From: Batillaria attramentaria
Taxonomy: Eukaryota; Mollusca; Gastropoda; Batillariidae
Direction of reading: 5' to 3'
Assembly (NCBI GenBank): GCA_018292915.2
Contig: JACVVK020000391.1
Span: 321,001 to 385,000 of the forward strand
Length of the DNA: 64,000 bases
Numbering within the stretch: position 1 is the first letter of the stretch; each line of letters begins with the position of its first letter. The position numbers were made by a program, and so were the translations under genes. The notes below the pieces were generated by a model. That model searched no databases, was not told where the DNA came from, and worked only from the letters and a program-made list of their open reading frames with translations. Shown here one piece after another: positions 10,105 through 21,588 of this stretch.

Positions 10105-12500
10105 CAGGAGCGGCTGTGAAGTAGTTCAAGCTGGCTGGTGGGTTGGGGTGATGTGCCACTGGTAAAGTATGTGAAAGGCTGTGAATTACTTCGAACTGGC
10201 TGGTGGGATGGGATGGTTTGCCACTGACAGCGTGTGCATAGTACTAGCAAAGATCTCTGACTCCAAGGTCTTTGGTACTAGTGTGTGTTTTGACATGCAA
10301 ATTTCCCCTTGGTCCATAGGTAATTTGATCGATTGAACTGACAGTCGCCTGAAGCACTTTGAATAATGGGTTGACCGACAAACTGTACGCAGGAACCGGC
10401 GGCTGTAATGTTTTACTTTTGTCCATGTTGCCATTGTATCTTTTTACACACTCCATCACATGCAGCTTGAGACGAGATTTGTTCGTCAAAAAGTAGAAGA
10501 AGAGTTCGGAAAGTGTGTAACATAAGTGTTTATTGCTGCTATGCTTCAAAAACAAAAACAAACGTGAATGAATGGTGTCATTTTTACAATGCAAATGCTG
10601 TTTAAATATGAAGTACATGTATCAGCTTGGAGTATTTTGTTGAATGGGCAGGGAATCGTCTTGGTAATAGATGTAAGGGAGGAGCAGTCACTATGGATAT
10701 TCTTGCTCATATTCACACTTCTATCTGATCTGTGAGAAACACAGGATAGGGTGAGATCACATTCTGCAATTTATCAACATAGATCAGTATCTGTCGATAA
10801 CAAAGATGCAGACACGTCGAAAGAGCTATGAAGTCATTTACAAGTTGCATGCAACTTGCATAATTATTATATGGTGCAAATTCCAGAAACCTATTTCGTT
10901 CAGACATTTTCAGAACTTCAAGATCATGTATCGTGAAGCCCGTGAGTTCAGAAAACAGAAAATTTTACTTCTGCAATTCCATTTAGTGAATAACTTGAGA
11001 TTTTAAAGTTTCATTTGAGAAGCATAAGGATGAGGCAATGCAATGTCAGATTCAAAGAGATGCACAGCATCAGCATGTGTGTAAAGATACTGGAAGCAAC
11101 ACGAAGATCAGTCTGGATGTCACATGACGTCACAAGTCCATGGTTACTGTGTGGGCAGGTAGGCAACAAAATATCTCTTGGCCGTAACATTCTTTCCCTC
11201 TGCTACAAAAGTCTGGGGGGGAAAAAAAAGGATATCAATAACAAATTGGATATAATTATTGACAGTCACTGCTAGCATGTATTGGAGTAATACAGCTGGG
11301 GGGGGGGGGGGGTACAGGGAAATTCTATACAAATTATCTCCCATCAGGAGTGAGGGACATAAATATTCTTGATCCTGTGCACCCATACAATGTACCACTG
11401 TGGGATATTGACCTAGATGGACCAGGCCACAGAATACTGCATGAAGCAAACTTTGAAGGTGGCACTGTATATTTTGATGTGACTGACCTCCCCCCCCCCC
11501 CCCCCCTCTTTTGTCCATGTACATCTATGGTCTGGGTAAAAGTTCAGTTAGAAGTACATTGTTCTGAACATGTTATCAGCATAATTTATACACGTTGACA
11601 CTTTGACCCTGAAACTGTTTATCAGCATGAATAATATTATATAATTATACTTTGACCCTGACCTAAACACTACACTCCTTTGATATACATACCACCTGAC
11701 ACAATGTACTGTGGTTACGCGCACCCGTCAGAGGAAACATGGAATTTCCCAGCAACGGGAGAATAAGTATAAATTTATAAGCAAAGGCAGTGGCGCTGTA
11801 ATCTCCCAAACCCCCTCAGTGCTATCAAATCAAATCTTTAATGTCCAGTCCTTTTAAAACCAGAAAATTTTCTTTTGGTGCCCACTCTGCACAATGTAAG
11901 TTAGGTTAAGAATATCACATAAAAGTATACACTATGAGAATTCCGATAATAAATTAGGCTAAATAATGATATATTGACCATTTGAAGACCAGACTATGAC
12001 ATAAACACACACACGCACAAAGAGTATACCGTACTTTTAAAAACATGAACATAACATCACGTGTTGGGAGTCAGCAATGCTGGGCATATGATGCAAGCTG
12101 GTGTATTGCGACTAGGAGATGGTAAGTTTCAATACTTGCTGTATAATTATGCGCTTAGTATTTATGTTTGATTTACCTAGTTGTAATTGTCGTTTTCTAC
12201 GCTTTTCGGTAAGATGGAGTTCGAGAAATTAGCATGAAGGTGCAGCGTCTCCTGCATGTCCTAGGGTTATAATATACTGCTCCGTAGACTGACCAGTTTG
12301 CATCCCGTGTCCAACGTTACATTTTTGGTTTTGCTTTTCACGTAGTGCAGGCACACTCAGCCGCGAATTAGTCATTGTTGCTTGCGCGGCGTTAAGCCCT
12401 GAAAACTCACTCATTCAATCCCCTTCCTGTGCTCGCAGCGCTTGAGGTGGGAGGGGGGAATGATGACTTTGTCACAAGGCGAATAAAATTTCATACTAAC
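10046..12500. other. Intergenic region between RPL7 and the FABP gene
   Basis: Holds a TG microsatellite (10066-10100), two opposed homopolymer tracts (G near 11299, C near 11491) and AT-rich unique sequence. The missing last FABP exon should lie here, but I could not place it. No other credible coding exon is seen on either strand. Confidence 0.5.
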
Positions 12501-14142
12501 CGCAAGCATACGTCCGTCCTCCAGCACTTCTCGTGTCACCACGCTGTTTATCTCCCCTAACGTCTGCGCTGACTGGAAATGGACCACCTTATCTCCCTCT
12601 ATCGTGACGACAGACTGGAACACATGACGTCATCCAGGGGCTAAGTCAGTGTAAGACGCACTCAGTGCATCGCGTCACTCATACATATGCCGGCCTTTGG
12701 CTCTGACCTTCAGCGTCAGTCACACAAATTGTGTTTTGTGTGGTACATGTAGGCCTACTATTATCTGTGTTGAGTCAAGAGACGCCTGTTATGACGGACG
12801 AAATACTGACTCACTTTCTGTTTCCTGATTTTGACAAGGACATTTAGTTTGGCAAACAAGGTTGACGTGTGACTGTGCGTATTGACCTTGGCGGCTGGCC
12901 TTGACAAGTATACTGACCTTGACAATGAGCCTCGACACTGACTCGGAATCAAAACCAGGTTTAATTACTATGGTAACCGCAGGGTTCAATACAGCACACA
13001 CACACAAAAAAAATCGAACAAAAATGGTCTGATTGAAAAAAGCAATTCAGAAGAACACGTGCGTTGACTATTGGCCTTCACAAGTGCACTGACACTGACA
13101 ATTGACCTTGATAGATACACTATTGACAAGTGACCTTGATACACTGACCCCGATGGTCATCCTTGACATTATTACTAACCTTGACCTTCCTGCCGTCCAT
13201 GGTTTCCTCGTCGAACTCCTCGCCCAGTTTGAACTTGAGGAGCTTGGATTTGAAGGTGGAGGTAATGTGAAGAGACCACTCGTCCCCGTTTTTACTCCAT
13301 TGCTCGTAACTCGTGATAGAGTTACCCACCTTCCGCAACACAAAGTTCACTCCTGCGGGAAAAGCCAAAAAAGACTGAGAGTCGGCACAGGCTAAGTGAC
13401 AGCATTTCTAGGGCGTCTGCAGTACTGCTAATGCTACCTCATACAAATATATAATTTATTTTTTTTATTGAATGGTTTCTTAGGGGCTAGTATGTGTGTG
13501 TGTTTGCGAGTGCGTAACAGGGGATGGTGTGTGTGGCGGTGTGTGTGTGCGTGTGTGTGTGTAGACAAAGATGGAGAGAGATCTGGAGATGCCGAAACTA
13601 TGACGGAGGCTGACTGATTAGGACCCCTGGCATAGAAAGGCAAAAGGAGAGGTTTGTAGCTGCACACCAGAATCGATAACGTGACCCATCAGTAGTCACC
13701 ACTAAGAGAGGAAATGGGTCAAACCGGCCTACATTCACGGAGAGGGGGAGACACACATAACACTTGGTGAACCAGACGCACGCAACAGTCACTGCACTAT
13801 GATTAGTGCAACCCCCCACCCGCAACACACACACACACACACACATGCATGCATCCATCTACAGCACCCAAAACGCACTGAGTGTCATCCGGCCTTCATT
13901 GTAATTCAGTGTAAGTTCTCGTTACTGCGTACTGAATTAACTTGACTGAAATGTCGCAATCCGGCGTTTCTACACACATACAGGCCGGCATGCGCGCCTG
14001 CACACCCCCAACCAACCGCGTAAACACACACTGGCACACACACACACCGAGTGAGAGTGAAACGCTTACCTGCTGCCTTCATGTACTCGTCCCAGTTCTC
14101 GCTACTCTGCAGTTTCCAGTGCCCGAGTATTTTCTCCGCCAT
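12501..14142 (-). CDS. Fatty-acid-binding protein (FABP/CRABP family), exons 1-3; last exon not located
   Basis: Exons in transcript order are 14142-14070 (73 nt), 13352-13180 (173 nt) and 12614-12501 (114 nt). The 73/173 pattern is diagnostic of the FABP gene family, and all sites are GT/AG in phase. Protein seen (120 aa): MAEKILGHWKLQSSENWDEY with the GxWKL strand A and the helix-turn-helix lid, then KNGDEWSLHITSTFKSK, LGEEFDEETMDGRKVK (the conserved F-x-E-x-T-x-D-G-R-K block) and VVTREVLEDGRMLA. This is a cytosolic ten-stranded beta-barrel carrier of fatty acids or retinoids. The family's final exon of about 15 residues, with the V-x-C/S-T-R-x-Y strand that binds the ligand carboxylate, is not recognisable downstream to 10.05 kb. 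It may be diverged or absent. A possible 5' UTR exon donor (GTGAGT on the minus strand) is near 14605. Confidence 0.88.
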
Positions 14143-14243
14143 ACTGCTGATATTGCTAATATCGATTTCCACAGACGGTCACTTTCCTTTCTCCTATTTT
14201 GTCTGGAATAAGGCAGGGCACAGGACTAGGGGTAATACTGGTG

Positions 14244-14280
<37 letters not shown>

Positions 14281-14404
14281 CTGACGCCGGCACACACACA
14301 CATGCACACACTGACAAACGCACGCGTGTACACACGCGCGCACACGCCGCACCGACACACACACTGATCACACCACACTGGCACACACACACACACACAC
14401 ACAC

Positions 14405-15084
14405 ACCGTGACTACCACTGAAAATACCCCCCCCCCCCTCCCACTCCCTCGCTACCCCATTGGCAATAGGATGGGGTGGGTGGCTGGATTAATTAATAAA
14501 CTTCTACAATGCTTCCCATTCTTATCCATACAGTTTCAGAGTAAGAACAATTAACAACTGACAGTGAAGTCTCTGACAAAACAGCAATACGGCCTCCGTC
14601 TTCACTCACCTGACTCGTTGAACGGGTACTCGGTAGTGTCGACTGACAGCAGAACTGAACATAGTGTGTCGGTTATCCCAGTAGCGGTTATCAACCCAGC
14701 TAAACCACTCTATTGACATAACCTACTGTAATCTACCGATTAGCGCCCCGCATCACAGTTTTAGATCACAGTTCAGTGAGAAAGTGCTAGTATCGTATCA
14801 CTACGTGACAACACGCTCAAGGCTATACTGAGAGTGCAACTCCTTGAGGGCTGTCAACTGAACGGTTACATTGCCGGGCAAGCATTACGGATGGCCTGCG
14901 CCTAGGACTACGGAAGATTAGTGTGAGACACACGCTGCCTGAGCAAAGCCTCGGGGGGGGGGGGGGAGGGGGGGGGAGGGTGTAATCAAATCGGACGACC
15001 TTTCACCGTTGCTATGCTTCTGTGAAAGTTTCAGCCACTATTGTTCTCATCTAAAGCCTTCATTTTAAGTATGAGCATTAGGCA
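14405..15084. other. Intergenic region upstream of the FABP gene
   Basis: No coding exon seen. It carries C- and G-rich homopolymer tracts (near 14428 and 14954) and, around 14840-14950, a stretch related to 38460-38560 (shared words GCATTA.GGATGG and GTGAGACACACGCTG), so part of it is an unclassified dispersed repeat. Confidence 0.45.
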
Positions 15085-15297
15085 ACGTCTTTAGATTGTG
15101 GTGACGTATTAGAACACGTCTTTAGATTGTGGTGACGTATTAGTATACGTCTTTAGATTGTAGTGACGTATTAGTACACGTCTTTAGATTGTAGTGACGT
15201 ATTAGTACACGTCTTTAGAGTGTAGTGACGTATTAGTACACGATTGTCGTGACGTATTAGTGTACGCCTATAGATTGTGGTAACGTATTAGTACATG
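15085..15297 (+). repeat. 31-bp tandem repeat, about 7 units
   Basis: The unit is ACGTCTTTAGATTGT plus GGTGACGTATTAGTAC, repeating at 31-bp steps (15085, 15116, 15147, 15178, 15209), with the last two units shorter or diverged. Each unit contains a TGACGTA word that resembles a CRE half-site. Confidence 0.85.
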
Positions 15298-15361
15298 TCG
15301 ATTTCGGGTTGATATACCACTCCTTTCACAGTCTTTCCAACCGACAACTGAAAATACAAGG

Positions 15362-15478
15362 CGTTTTTCCGGTGCTATGGCGTCATTTTGAATTTGGGAA
15401 AAACGCGGTGCCGCTATGGCGTGGGAAGCCGCTGAGTAAGGGTGATCTGGTTAGGAGCGGCCTAGCACCGGAAAAACG
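15362..15478. mobile_element. Short MITE-like element with 16-bp terminal inverted repeats
   Basis: CGTTTTTCCGGTGCTA at 15362-15377 is matched exactly in reverse complement by TAGCACCGGAAAAACG at 15463-15478. The interior has no coding content. Confidence 0.6.
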
Positions 15479-15567
15479 ACCGTCCATTTTGTTTCACCCC
15501 CCGGCGTGTACACCGCGCGCCTGCAGAACAAATCGAGGTGCGCAGAGCTGCAGCGTCAGTCTAACGG

Positions 15568-15695
15568 GTCTTGCTAACCCGGTTGGGGTCAAATATTTGT
15601 GCTGGCTTTTTCATCGTTTCCCCGTCTTTGATATCCCCCGTATGTGGCGGAAAATGACGTTAAACCCCCAAACCCCCCACCCGCCCACCCTAGCG
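15568..15695 (+). mobile_element. SINE-A, 5'-truncated copy
   Basis: Carries the SINE-A body words CAAATATTTGTGCTGGCTTT and GTCTTTGATATC, then GACGTTAAACCCCCAAAC and the C/CCCA-rich tail. The tRNA-like head is missing. Confidence 0.75.
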
Positions 15696-15714
15696 GGTGT
15701 TATGTGCTGCACGA

Positions 15715-15885
15715 CAAGACTAGTCACTGCGATCTTTCTCGCTCAGTGTCAAAACGCAAACTGAGCTGTGAAATCAGGTTTCCCCCTTGGCTTCAGTTGT
15801 ATAGCTTATAAGGGTTTCGGGGACACTGAAAACTCTGTGTGACAGAGTTGACTGTGCATTTTGCACAGTCGCGGGGTAGTTTTTT
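15715..15885 (+). repeat. Dispersed repeat related to 46066-46435 and 51897-52112
   Basis: Shares GATCTTTCTCGCTCAGTGTC, CAGCTCAGTTTGCG-type words and ACAGAGTTGACTGTGC with the other two loci, in varying orientation. The three copies look like fragments of one non-coding element ending in an AGAGTTGACTGTGCA inverted word. Confidence 0.55.
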
Positions 15886-15914
15886 TTTTTGTTTTGTTTG
15901 TTTGTTTGTTTTTG

Positions 15915-15947
<33 letters not shown>

Positions 15948-16235
15948 GGGTTGGAGGGGGGGGTTGGAGGGGGGGGGGCTTTTTGTTGAGATTCAGTTCC
16001 TGTTAGGCCTTCAAAAGGACATGACAGGGAGACAAATCGGGGGAGATTACCGGGAGATGGGTCGGAGCGCGTGTATACGGGCTTTACCGAACTGAGCTGA
16101 ACCAAACTACCCACTGAGCTATAGGGACTCACGTAAACTTGTGCCCCGACAAGTCAGGGCCCGCTACCCATGTCAGTGTGCTCGTGAACTCATCAGGGGA
16201 GAGGGTCACCGTGACAATGCCTCAGTAATAATAAT

Positions 16236-16623
16236 AATAATAATAATTAAGACGCTTTATCCCAAACATTTGGCTCAAAGCGCCGCGAGCTAAAGCCAAA
16301 CGCACGCTCACGTGAATCACTCGCATTCTCTCAGACACTTAGTGGACACTGAACACGTAACAATCACCTGCTACAAAGGACCAGCTCAACAATTAGAGGT
16401 TTGGAATTTTACAGCTGAATTTATTCGAATTTTGTGGGATGAACATTTCTAAAGCAGAGGAGGGGGGAGGGAGCCGGAGTACCCGGAGAGAACCCTGATG
16501 TGCAGCCCGAATGAACGGTGCCACTGACATACCCTGACGAGAAAGAAAACTGCCCCGAGTGGGACTCGAACCTGACCTCTCGCACTGGCGACAAAGTCTT
16601 AACAACTAGACCACAGACCGCCC
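16236..16623 (-). mobile_element. SINE-B, near full-length copy
   Basis: Read on the minus strand: a tRNA-like head with GGTCTAGTTGTTAAGAC and a B-box-like GTTCGAGTCCCACTCGG, a central block CTCCGGGTACTCCGGCTCC, a body with AGCTGAGCTGGTCC and CGCGGCGCTTTGAGCC, and a (TTA)n tail. Other copies are at 35006, 37973, 50552, 58011 and 63486. Confidence 0.8.
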
Positions 16624-16919
16624 AGATCAGTGCACGCGGAAGATCAATAATCATTACTGATCATTCTTACAAGCCAGCAGCCGATTTAGGCGTTAGTTCT
16701 ACGTATCAGGTCTGAGTATCAGGTACACTGTATACGTCATTGTTAAAGTATCGATGGCCCATGGAACCAGGATGTCTCATACACGCGCTTCACAACATGA
16801 GTCCACTCATGGAAAACAAAGCCTTAAAGGCCCTCATTCCACAATTACTGGGCTTCACGTACGGATCTACGCTATGGCAACCTCTTTTGTTCTGCTGACC
16901 TAATTCTTCGCCCGCTGGT

Positions 16920-16994
16920 CACGGATTGGATCCACGGAGGGCTCGGAGGCTGGGGCAATTGCATGATGATGAGGGTGAGGAGGTGGTCTGATGA
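16920..16994 (-). mobile_element. SINE-C, one part of a copy split by the Tigger element
   Basis: Matches the poly-A-side part of SINE-C (GGATCCACGGAGGGCT, GGGGCAATTGCATGATGATG). The family sequence continues at 18809 after the Tigger insertion. Confidence 0.75.
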
Positions 16995-17280
16995 TACAGT
17001 CGGGCCCGGTTATAAGGAGCTCGGTTATAAGGTACCTCGGTTATAAGGAGCAAAAAAAAAATCCCCGATTTACTTTGTTCTTTGTTATGACTTGCGAAAA
17101 CTCGGTTATAAGGAGCTCGGTTATACGATACCTCGCTTATAAGGAGTGAAAAATTTTGCCCCAAATCGACCCTGAGCCCGGTTATAAGGAGTGCCGACTG
17201 CACCAGCTTGAAACCGAAAGTAGGTTGAGTTATTTCATACGCCTTTGCTTTCGCGAAACTCACTTCCGTTCGTCTCCAAG

Positions 17281-17551
17281 ATGTCGGAACGGAAGAAAAG
17301 GACGTCTTTGTCCCTCAGTGAAAAGCTTGAAATAATCCGAAAGATTCAAGCCAACCCTCTAAAAAGGAAAGTAGCTATTGCAGAAGAGGTGGGGGTTCCC
17401 TTCACTACACTATGTAACATATGGCGAGATCGCCAAAGATACTTGAACCAGGTTTCCCAAGGTTCGGAAGATCTTTCTCGAAAAAAGTCGAGATCTGCCA
17501 CATTAGACAGTGTCGATCAGCATCTACTAAAATGGTTTACAGATGCAAGGT
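17281..17551 (+). pseudogene. Tigger transposase N-terminal exon (CENP-B-type HTH), isolated
   Basis: The frame from 17281 begins MSERKKRTSLSLSEKLEI and continues through a psq-like HTH (KVAIAEEVGVPFTTLCNIW) to QHLLKWFTDAR, where a GTAAGG donor follows at 17552. CENP-B/pogo transposases open with just this DNA-binding module. No second HTH or DDE exon follows within the element, so it cannot encode a working transposase. Confidence 0.8.
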
Positions 17552-18591
17552 AAGGCTTCTTCTTCTTCTTCTCTGTGTGTGTTTGTGTGTGGGTGACAGA
17601 CTTAGAGAGAGAGAGAGAGGGGGGGGGGGGCTAAAGACATAGATCTAGAGGACAGGGGGCCTGAAAGAGAGAGGGAGAGAGAGAGGGGGGCGGGGGGCGG
17701 GAGGGAGGAATGGAAAGACAGGGGGACTGAGAGAGAGAGAGAGAGAAAGTGGAGGGGGGGGGGGTCGGTTTTGGTCGCCCTTTGTGTATGTGTGTGCATG
17801 GGTTAATCTGTGAAGTATTGAGAAAAAAAAACCCACAAAAAACAGAAAAAAAACAGAAAAAAAGAAACACTGAAAGCTGCATGCAAGATGAATAAAATTT
17901 TGATTTCAAGATAAAATGAAGACCTTTCACCCCCTCCCATCCCTCGGTCATCAGGCTTTGTTATGTACATGTACGGCTTTTAGGCATCTTTTCTCAAGAA
18001 ATAATGCATGTATTCAAACTGTTTATGAGATAAGTGGCTGCACAGCCGCGGGCATTTCGCTAAGGCCTTCAAAATACAGTACACGCCAAATATAAGAAAA
18101 CATGGATATTGCCAACGAATCTCCCACCCCCACCCCCCGGCCAAACCCTTCTTAATTATGTTTTACAAAAAAAACTCGGATACAAGAAACTCGCTTTTAA
18201 GAAAACTCGGTATTAGGAAAGCAAATTTCTTAGTCCACTTGATACAAAACCTGAAAAAAAAACCCTGAAAGTACATTTCGAAGAAAATTTCAATCATTCT
18301 AAGAAACCAAAAGTGCATTACCTGGGAAAGGCACATTATTTTGCATTATACTGTTTCAACGATTAACAATAATTCTGTACTCAATGCTACCATTTGTTTT
18401 ACTTTCAGGATTCAGGTTTTGTTGTTCTAAACGGGGTTGTTTAGCATCCTTTTTGCTTCTTTTTGTTTGGTTACTACACTCGCTTTCAGTTTAACAAAGT
18501 GTGCGTTTTATGTTTTTGTTTTGTTTTGTTTTGAATTAAAAAAAAATGAATATAGCTGTTTGAGTAATTTTCATCAGATTGTTGTTTCATT

Positions 18592-18595
<4 letters not shown>

Positions 18596-18650
<55 letters not shown>
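18596..18650 (+). repeat. (GA)n microsatellite inside the Tigger element
   Basis: Uninterrupted AG dinucleotides over 55 bp. Confidence 0.95.
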
Positions 18651-18652
<2 letters not shown>

Positions 18653-18808
18653 TTGCTGATTCTGACACCGAAAAACGGCAAAAGTCCGGTTATAAGGTAG
18701 TTGGGCTTGGGTACTCCTTATATCCAAGAACTCTGTTATAAGGAACCTCGGTTATAAGGAGTAAAATTTTCGGTTCCCGAGCACTCCTTATAACCGAGTT
18801 CTACTGTA

Positions 18809-19020
18809 CTATGGAGGTCCGTGTGGTTTGAAACTGCATTCCACGCTTCCTGTCATAAATATCGCGGCGGTAACTAGGCCCGGAAACTACGGCACCTGCG
18901 GTACCGGCCGTGTAATCCTCCACATCATGAAACGTGTCACACTAAGGGAAGCATCCTCAGTCACCCGTGAAGTGTGAAGTCTCGGCTGCGGTGTGGCAAC
19001 AACCTCCCGATCGGGCCACC
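18809..19020 (-). mobile_element. SINE-C, second part of the split copy
   Basis: Continues the SINE-C sequence of 16920-16994 (CTATGGAGGTCCGTGTGG, TTCCACGCTTCCTGTCATAA, GGCCGTGTAATC) up to the inner border of the tRNA-like head, which is diverged. Confidence 0.78.
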
Positions 19021-19261
19021 TTTGATTGAAAACCCTCGAGAGAGAAATAAAGACAACGACAAAAACACAAACAAACAAGAAGAGGGTCTCGCGGGCTACA
19101 CCGGCTTTACCAGATGCCTGGTTTCCACCGTTGCTATGAGCCCTCTGTTGGCACGATGCCAGTCTGTGAGATGCCGTCACTGTGCAGGTGTCTACAGGTC
19201 CGATGTTAGACATCACACCGAACACATGATGATGATGATGATAATGATGGAGACTTGATAT

Positions 19262-19590
19262 AGCGCACGGCTCCACCCTAACTGAGTGCTCACGGCGCTT
19301 AGGGAGAGGTTTTGAAAGGAAAGATAGTAAAAAAAAACAAAAAAACTGCAGATGCTTACTGGCGCACGGAATGCGGTAATGCTGACTGCCTCCTTCACTG
19401 TCTCAGCGAGAGAGTTCCACAATTTTGGCGCCGCATTTTTGAAGGGCATGAGACTGATTTGTGAGCATGAAATTGTTAGAAGGTGTGCCTTTAAAGAGCA
19501 GATCATCAGTGCCAACCCGACTGAGGTACCGGGCTGTGGTTGGCTGCAAGTCGACCGTTCAATAGACTTCCTGGTCTGGCTTGACAAGGC
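19262..19590 (-). pseudogene. Non-LTR retrotransposon 3' fragment
   Basis: Minus-strand reading contains MPFKNAAPKLWNSL, the APxxWNSLP signature at the C-terminal end of many LINE reverse-transcriptase ORFs, followed by an untranslated tail with a simple (TCATCA)-type end. Short and decayed. A related, better preserved segment is at 49560-49760. Confidence 0.55.
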
Positions 19591-19620
19591 TGGGTATGTG
19601 TGTGTGAGAGAGAGGGTTTA

Positions 19621-19780
19621 AAGTCCTTTTCCATCACATTTTGGATGAAATCAAATACGGAGCAACGAGAAAAAAGGCCAGCACAAATATTTGGCCCAAG
19701 CCGGGATTTGAACTGACGACCGACCAGAGCATTGAAAGTCCAACGCTCTACCGTTCGGCTATCCCGGCTCCCCTTGGCTT
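19621..19780 (-). mobile_element. SINE-A, near full-length copy
   Basis: Minus-strand head GCCGGGATAGCCGAACGGTA with GAGCGTTGGACTTTCAATGC, then the B-box region and body CAAATATTTGTGCTGGCC. Confidence 0.8.
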
Positions 19781-20305
19781 GACAAAGATCCTTGGCAGGT
19801 TAGTCATTGTCGCATTTTTCTGACGATTTGTTTAGACTTTCTTTCAGTTTTTGAGTCTACCAGCTGTTTCACAAAATATGTTCAGATCGACCAGTCCTGT
19901 CAGTTTACAATGGTTTTATGATCTGGTTTCGTTCGTGATTGTGGTGTGAAGGTGTGGGGCATATAATTATTATGACAAAGAAACAAACAAACAATTCTCA
20001 GAGGCAGTTTACACTCATCCGGGTTCAACCCAAGTTTGCCTCGACTCCTGTTGGACTCGGGTCAATATCATGACGTCAGCTGCATGTTTAGATCTTGTTG
20101 CAGAGATCGCGAAAAGCCAACTGCATTTCGATGGAAATTTCTAGACCACCCCAGAACATCCTGGTGCAGTAAAGTCAGTAGATTACGTCACCTTGGAAAG
20201 ACTAGTTTCGAACGTGCCAGTAAGTTGAGGGCTTCGTCCTCCAGCCCTGCGGGGCCTTGTGCATTTCAGCAGAGATGGATATGTGCGCCGAGGACTGAGA
20301 AGTCT

Positions 20306-20360
20306 ACCATACCATACCATACCATACCATACCATACCATACCATACCATACCATACCAT
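20306..20360 (+). repeat. (ACCAT)11 pentanucleotide microsatellite
   Basis: Eleven perfect ACCAT units. Confidence 0.95.
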
Positions 20361-20361
20361 A

Positions 20362-21263
20362 ATTATAAGCAGCCTTGCACAGCGTTCTGGGTTCTTCTTT
20401 CATGAATTTGTTCTCCACGCATCTTCTGTTAATAAAGTATTGGACCTGTATTCTGTTGTATCCCGTGTCTTCTCTGCGAGTGCACGATGAGAGCGACATA
20501 GCAGGAGTAAAATACAACAGATCTGAAATGCGAGTTGGCCCTGGACCCCCGGGCGGTCCATAGCAGGGTTGAACCCCGGGTCAGTCGCTTTTAACCCGGG
20601 TTGGTTAATTGTAAACGCACCAACTGAACCCCGGCCGGTCCAGCCAAGTAAAATTGTCAAGTGTAAACAACCTCTTATATTCGTTTTACGTTCTAGTTGT
20701 CAGTCATGTAAATATTATCAGAATGTGGATCTTAATAATAATAATAAATGAAAAATTATAGCTCTTTCATACTAGGAAGCAGTAACCGCACTATACAATT
20801 CATGTTCATTTTTTTTTTTTTTTTAAATGAAAAAGAACACGATATTTAAAAACTCAGTTCCAGTGACTAGAACGTCGGTTTGCGGAATACGGGCCGGGAG
20901 TACACCTCACCGTCTGCGGTTTGATTACAGTGATCATTAATTTGGAATCGATCATGACTAGAATGAAGTGCAACAAACTGAGCACTGCTGAACGTTTAGC
21001 AAAGCGTATAGAATTTCACGTGACGTTAATCACGCACAGAGATAAGACAGGCCCATAATTCTCTCCCTTGGAGTTGCATAGCCGCATGTTACTTTGAAAA
21101 CAGATACAGAGGACGTACCTGTTTATCAGGAGTTTATATAATACGAATATGGTGTGTCTGTCAGAGATCGCGAGACACACTACTATACACACGACTGTCC
21201 GTCTGTCTGTCCGTCTTACTGCCTGTTTGTCTCGTCTGTTTGTTAGTTTCAATTTCTGTTTAA

Positions 21264-21264
<1 letters not shown>
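20362..21264. other. Intergenic stretch without recognised genes
   Basis: Contains a CCCGGG-rich imperfect inverted segment near 20545-20650 (ACCCCGGGT / ACCCGGGTT words) and otherwise AT-rich unique sequence. Nothing codes convincingly. Confidence 0.4.

Positions 21265-21329
<65 letters not shown>
21265..21329 (+). repeat. (TG)n microsatellite
   Basis: A pure TG run of 65 bp just upstream of a candidate 3' splice site (TTTGTCGTCAG ending 21360) before the small ORF at 21385. Confidence 0.95.
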
Positions 21330-21331
<2 letters not shown>

Positions 21332-21384
21332 CGTCATTAGTATCATTTCTTTTGTCGTCAGTGTCCTCGATTAGTAAAAGCAAG

Positions 21385-21588
21385 ATGGCAGCGAACAGGT
21401 GGCAGGCGAGAGAATATCATTACACACAGCGCCAAGAGACAATCGTGAGAACGTATCGGGAACGTACGCTGGAGGTGCAACAGATGGAACAGAGGTCATT
21501 CAACTGGCAACACGAAAGGGTATACAATCAGCAACAGGTGTTATATAACCCGCAACCCACTGGATACCACCCACATCCCATGGGATAA
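21385..21588 (+). CDS. Short ORF (67 aa), possible 5' exon of the orphan gene at 22025
   Basis: The frame reads MAANRWQAREYHYTQRQETI and ends YHPHPMG, rich in Gln, Tyr, Arg and His, with codon use unlike the surrounding simple repeats. It could be a complete small protein, or it could splice from CAACAG|GTGTTA (donor 21538) in phase 0 to the acceptor CTAG ending 22010, which would extend the next ORF. I recognise no family, and expression is unknown. Confidence 0.4.
   Translation: MAANRWQAREYHYTQRQETIVRTYRERTLEVQQMEQRSFNWQHERVYNQQQVLYNPQPTGYHPHPMG

Larger units (their letters stand above)
16997..18806 (+). mobile_element. Tigger/pogo-type DNA transposon, internally deleted
   Basis: A 1810-bp element bounded by inverted ends that share CAGT and GGTTATAAGGAG (left end at 16997, right end CTCCTTATAACCGAG...CTACTG to 18806), flanked by TA on both sides (16995-16996 and 18807-18808), the pogo/Tigger target. 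Further copies of GGTTATAAGGA lie inside both ends. It retains only the N-terminal transposase exon. The remainder is low-complexity GA, poly-A and AT-rich DNA with no DDE catalytic domain. Confidence 0.82.

Noticed and set aside
10395..10480. Minus-strand HVMECVKRYNG as a possible FABP last exon
   Set aside because: It has a V-x-C-x-K-x-Y look, but there is no good acceptor or pyrimidine tract, no stop at the expected place, and spacing to the DG of exon 3 does not fit.
15309..15764. 151-aa plus-strand ORF
   Set aside because: Runs through a short MITE and a SINE-A body, has no family motif, and its composition is like non-coding DNA.
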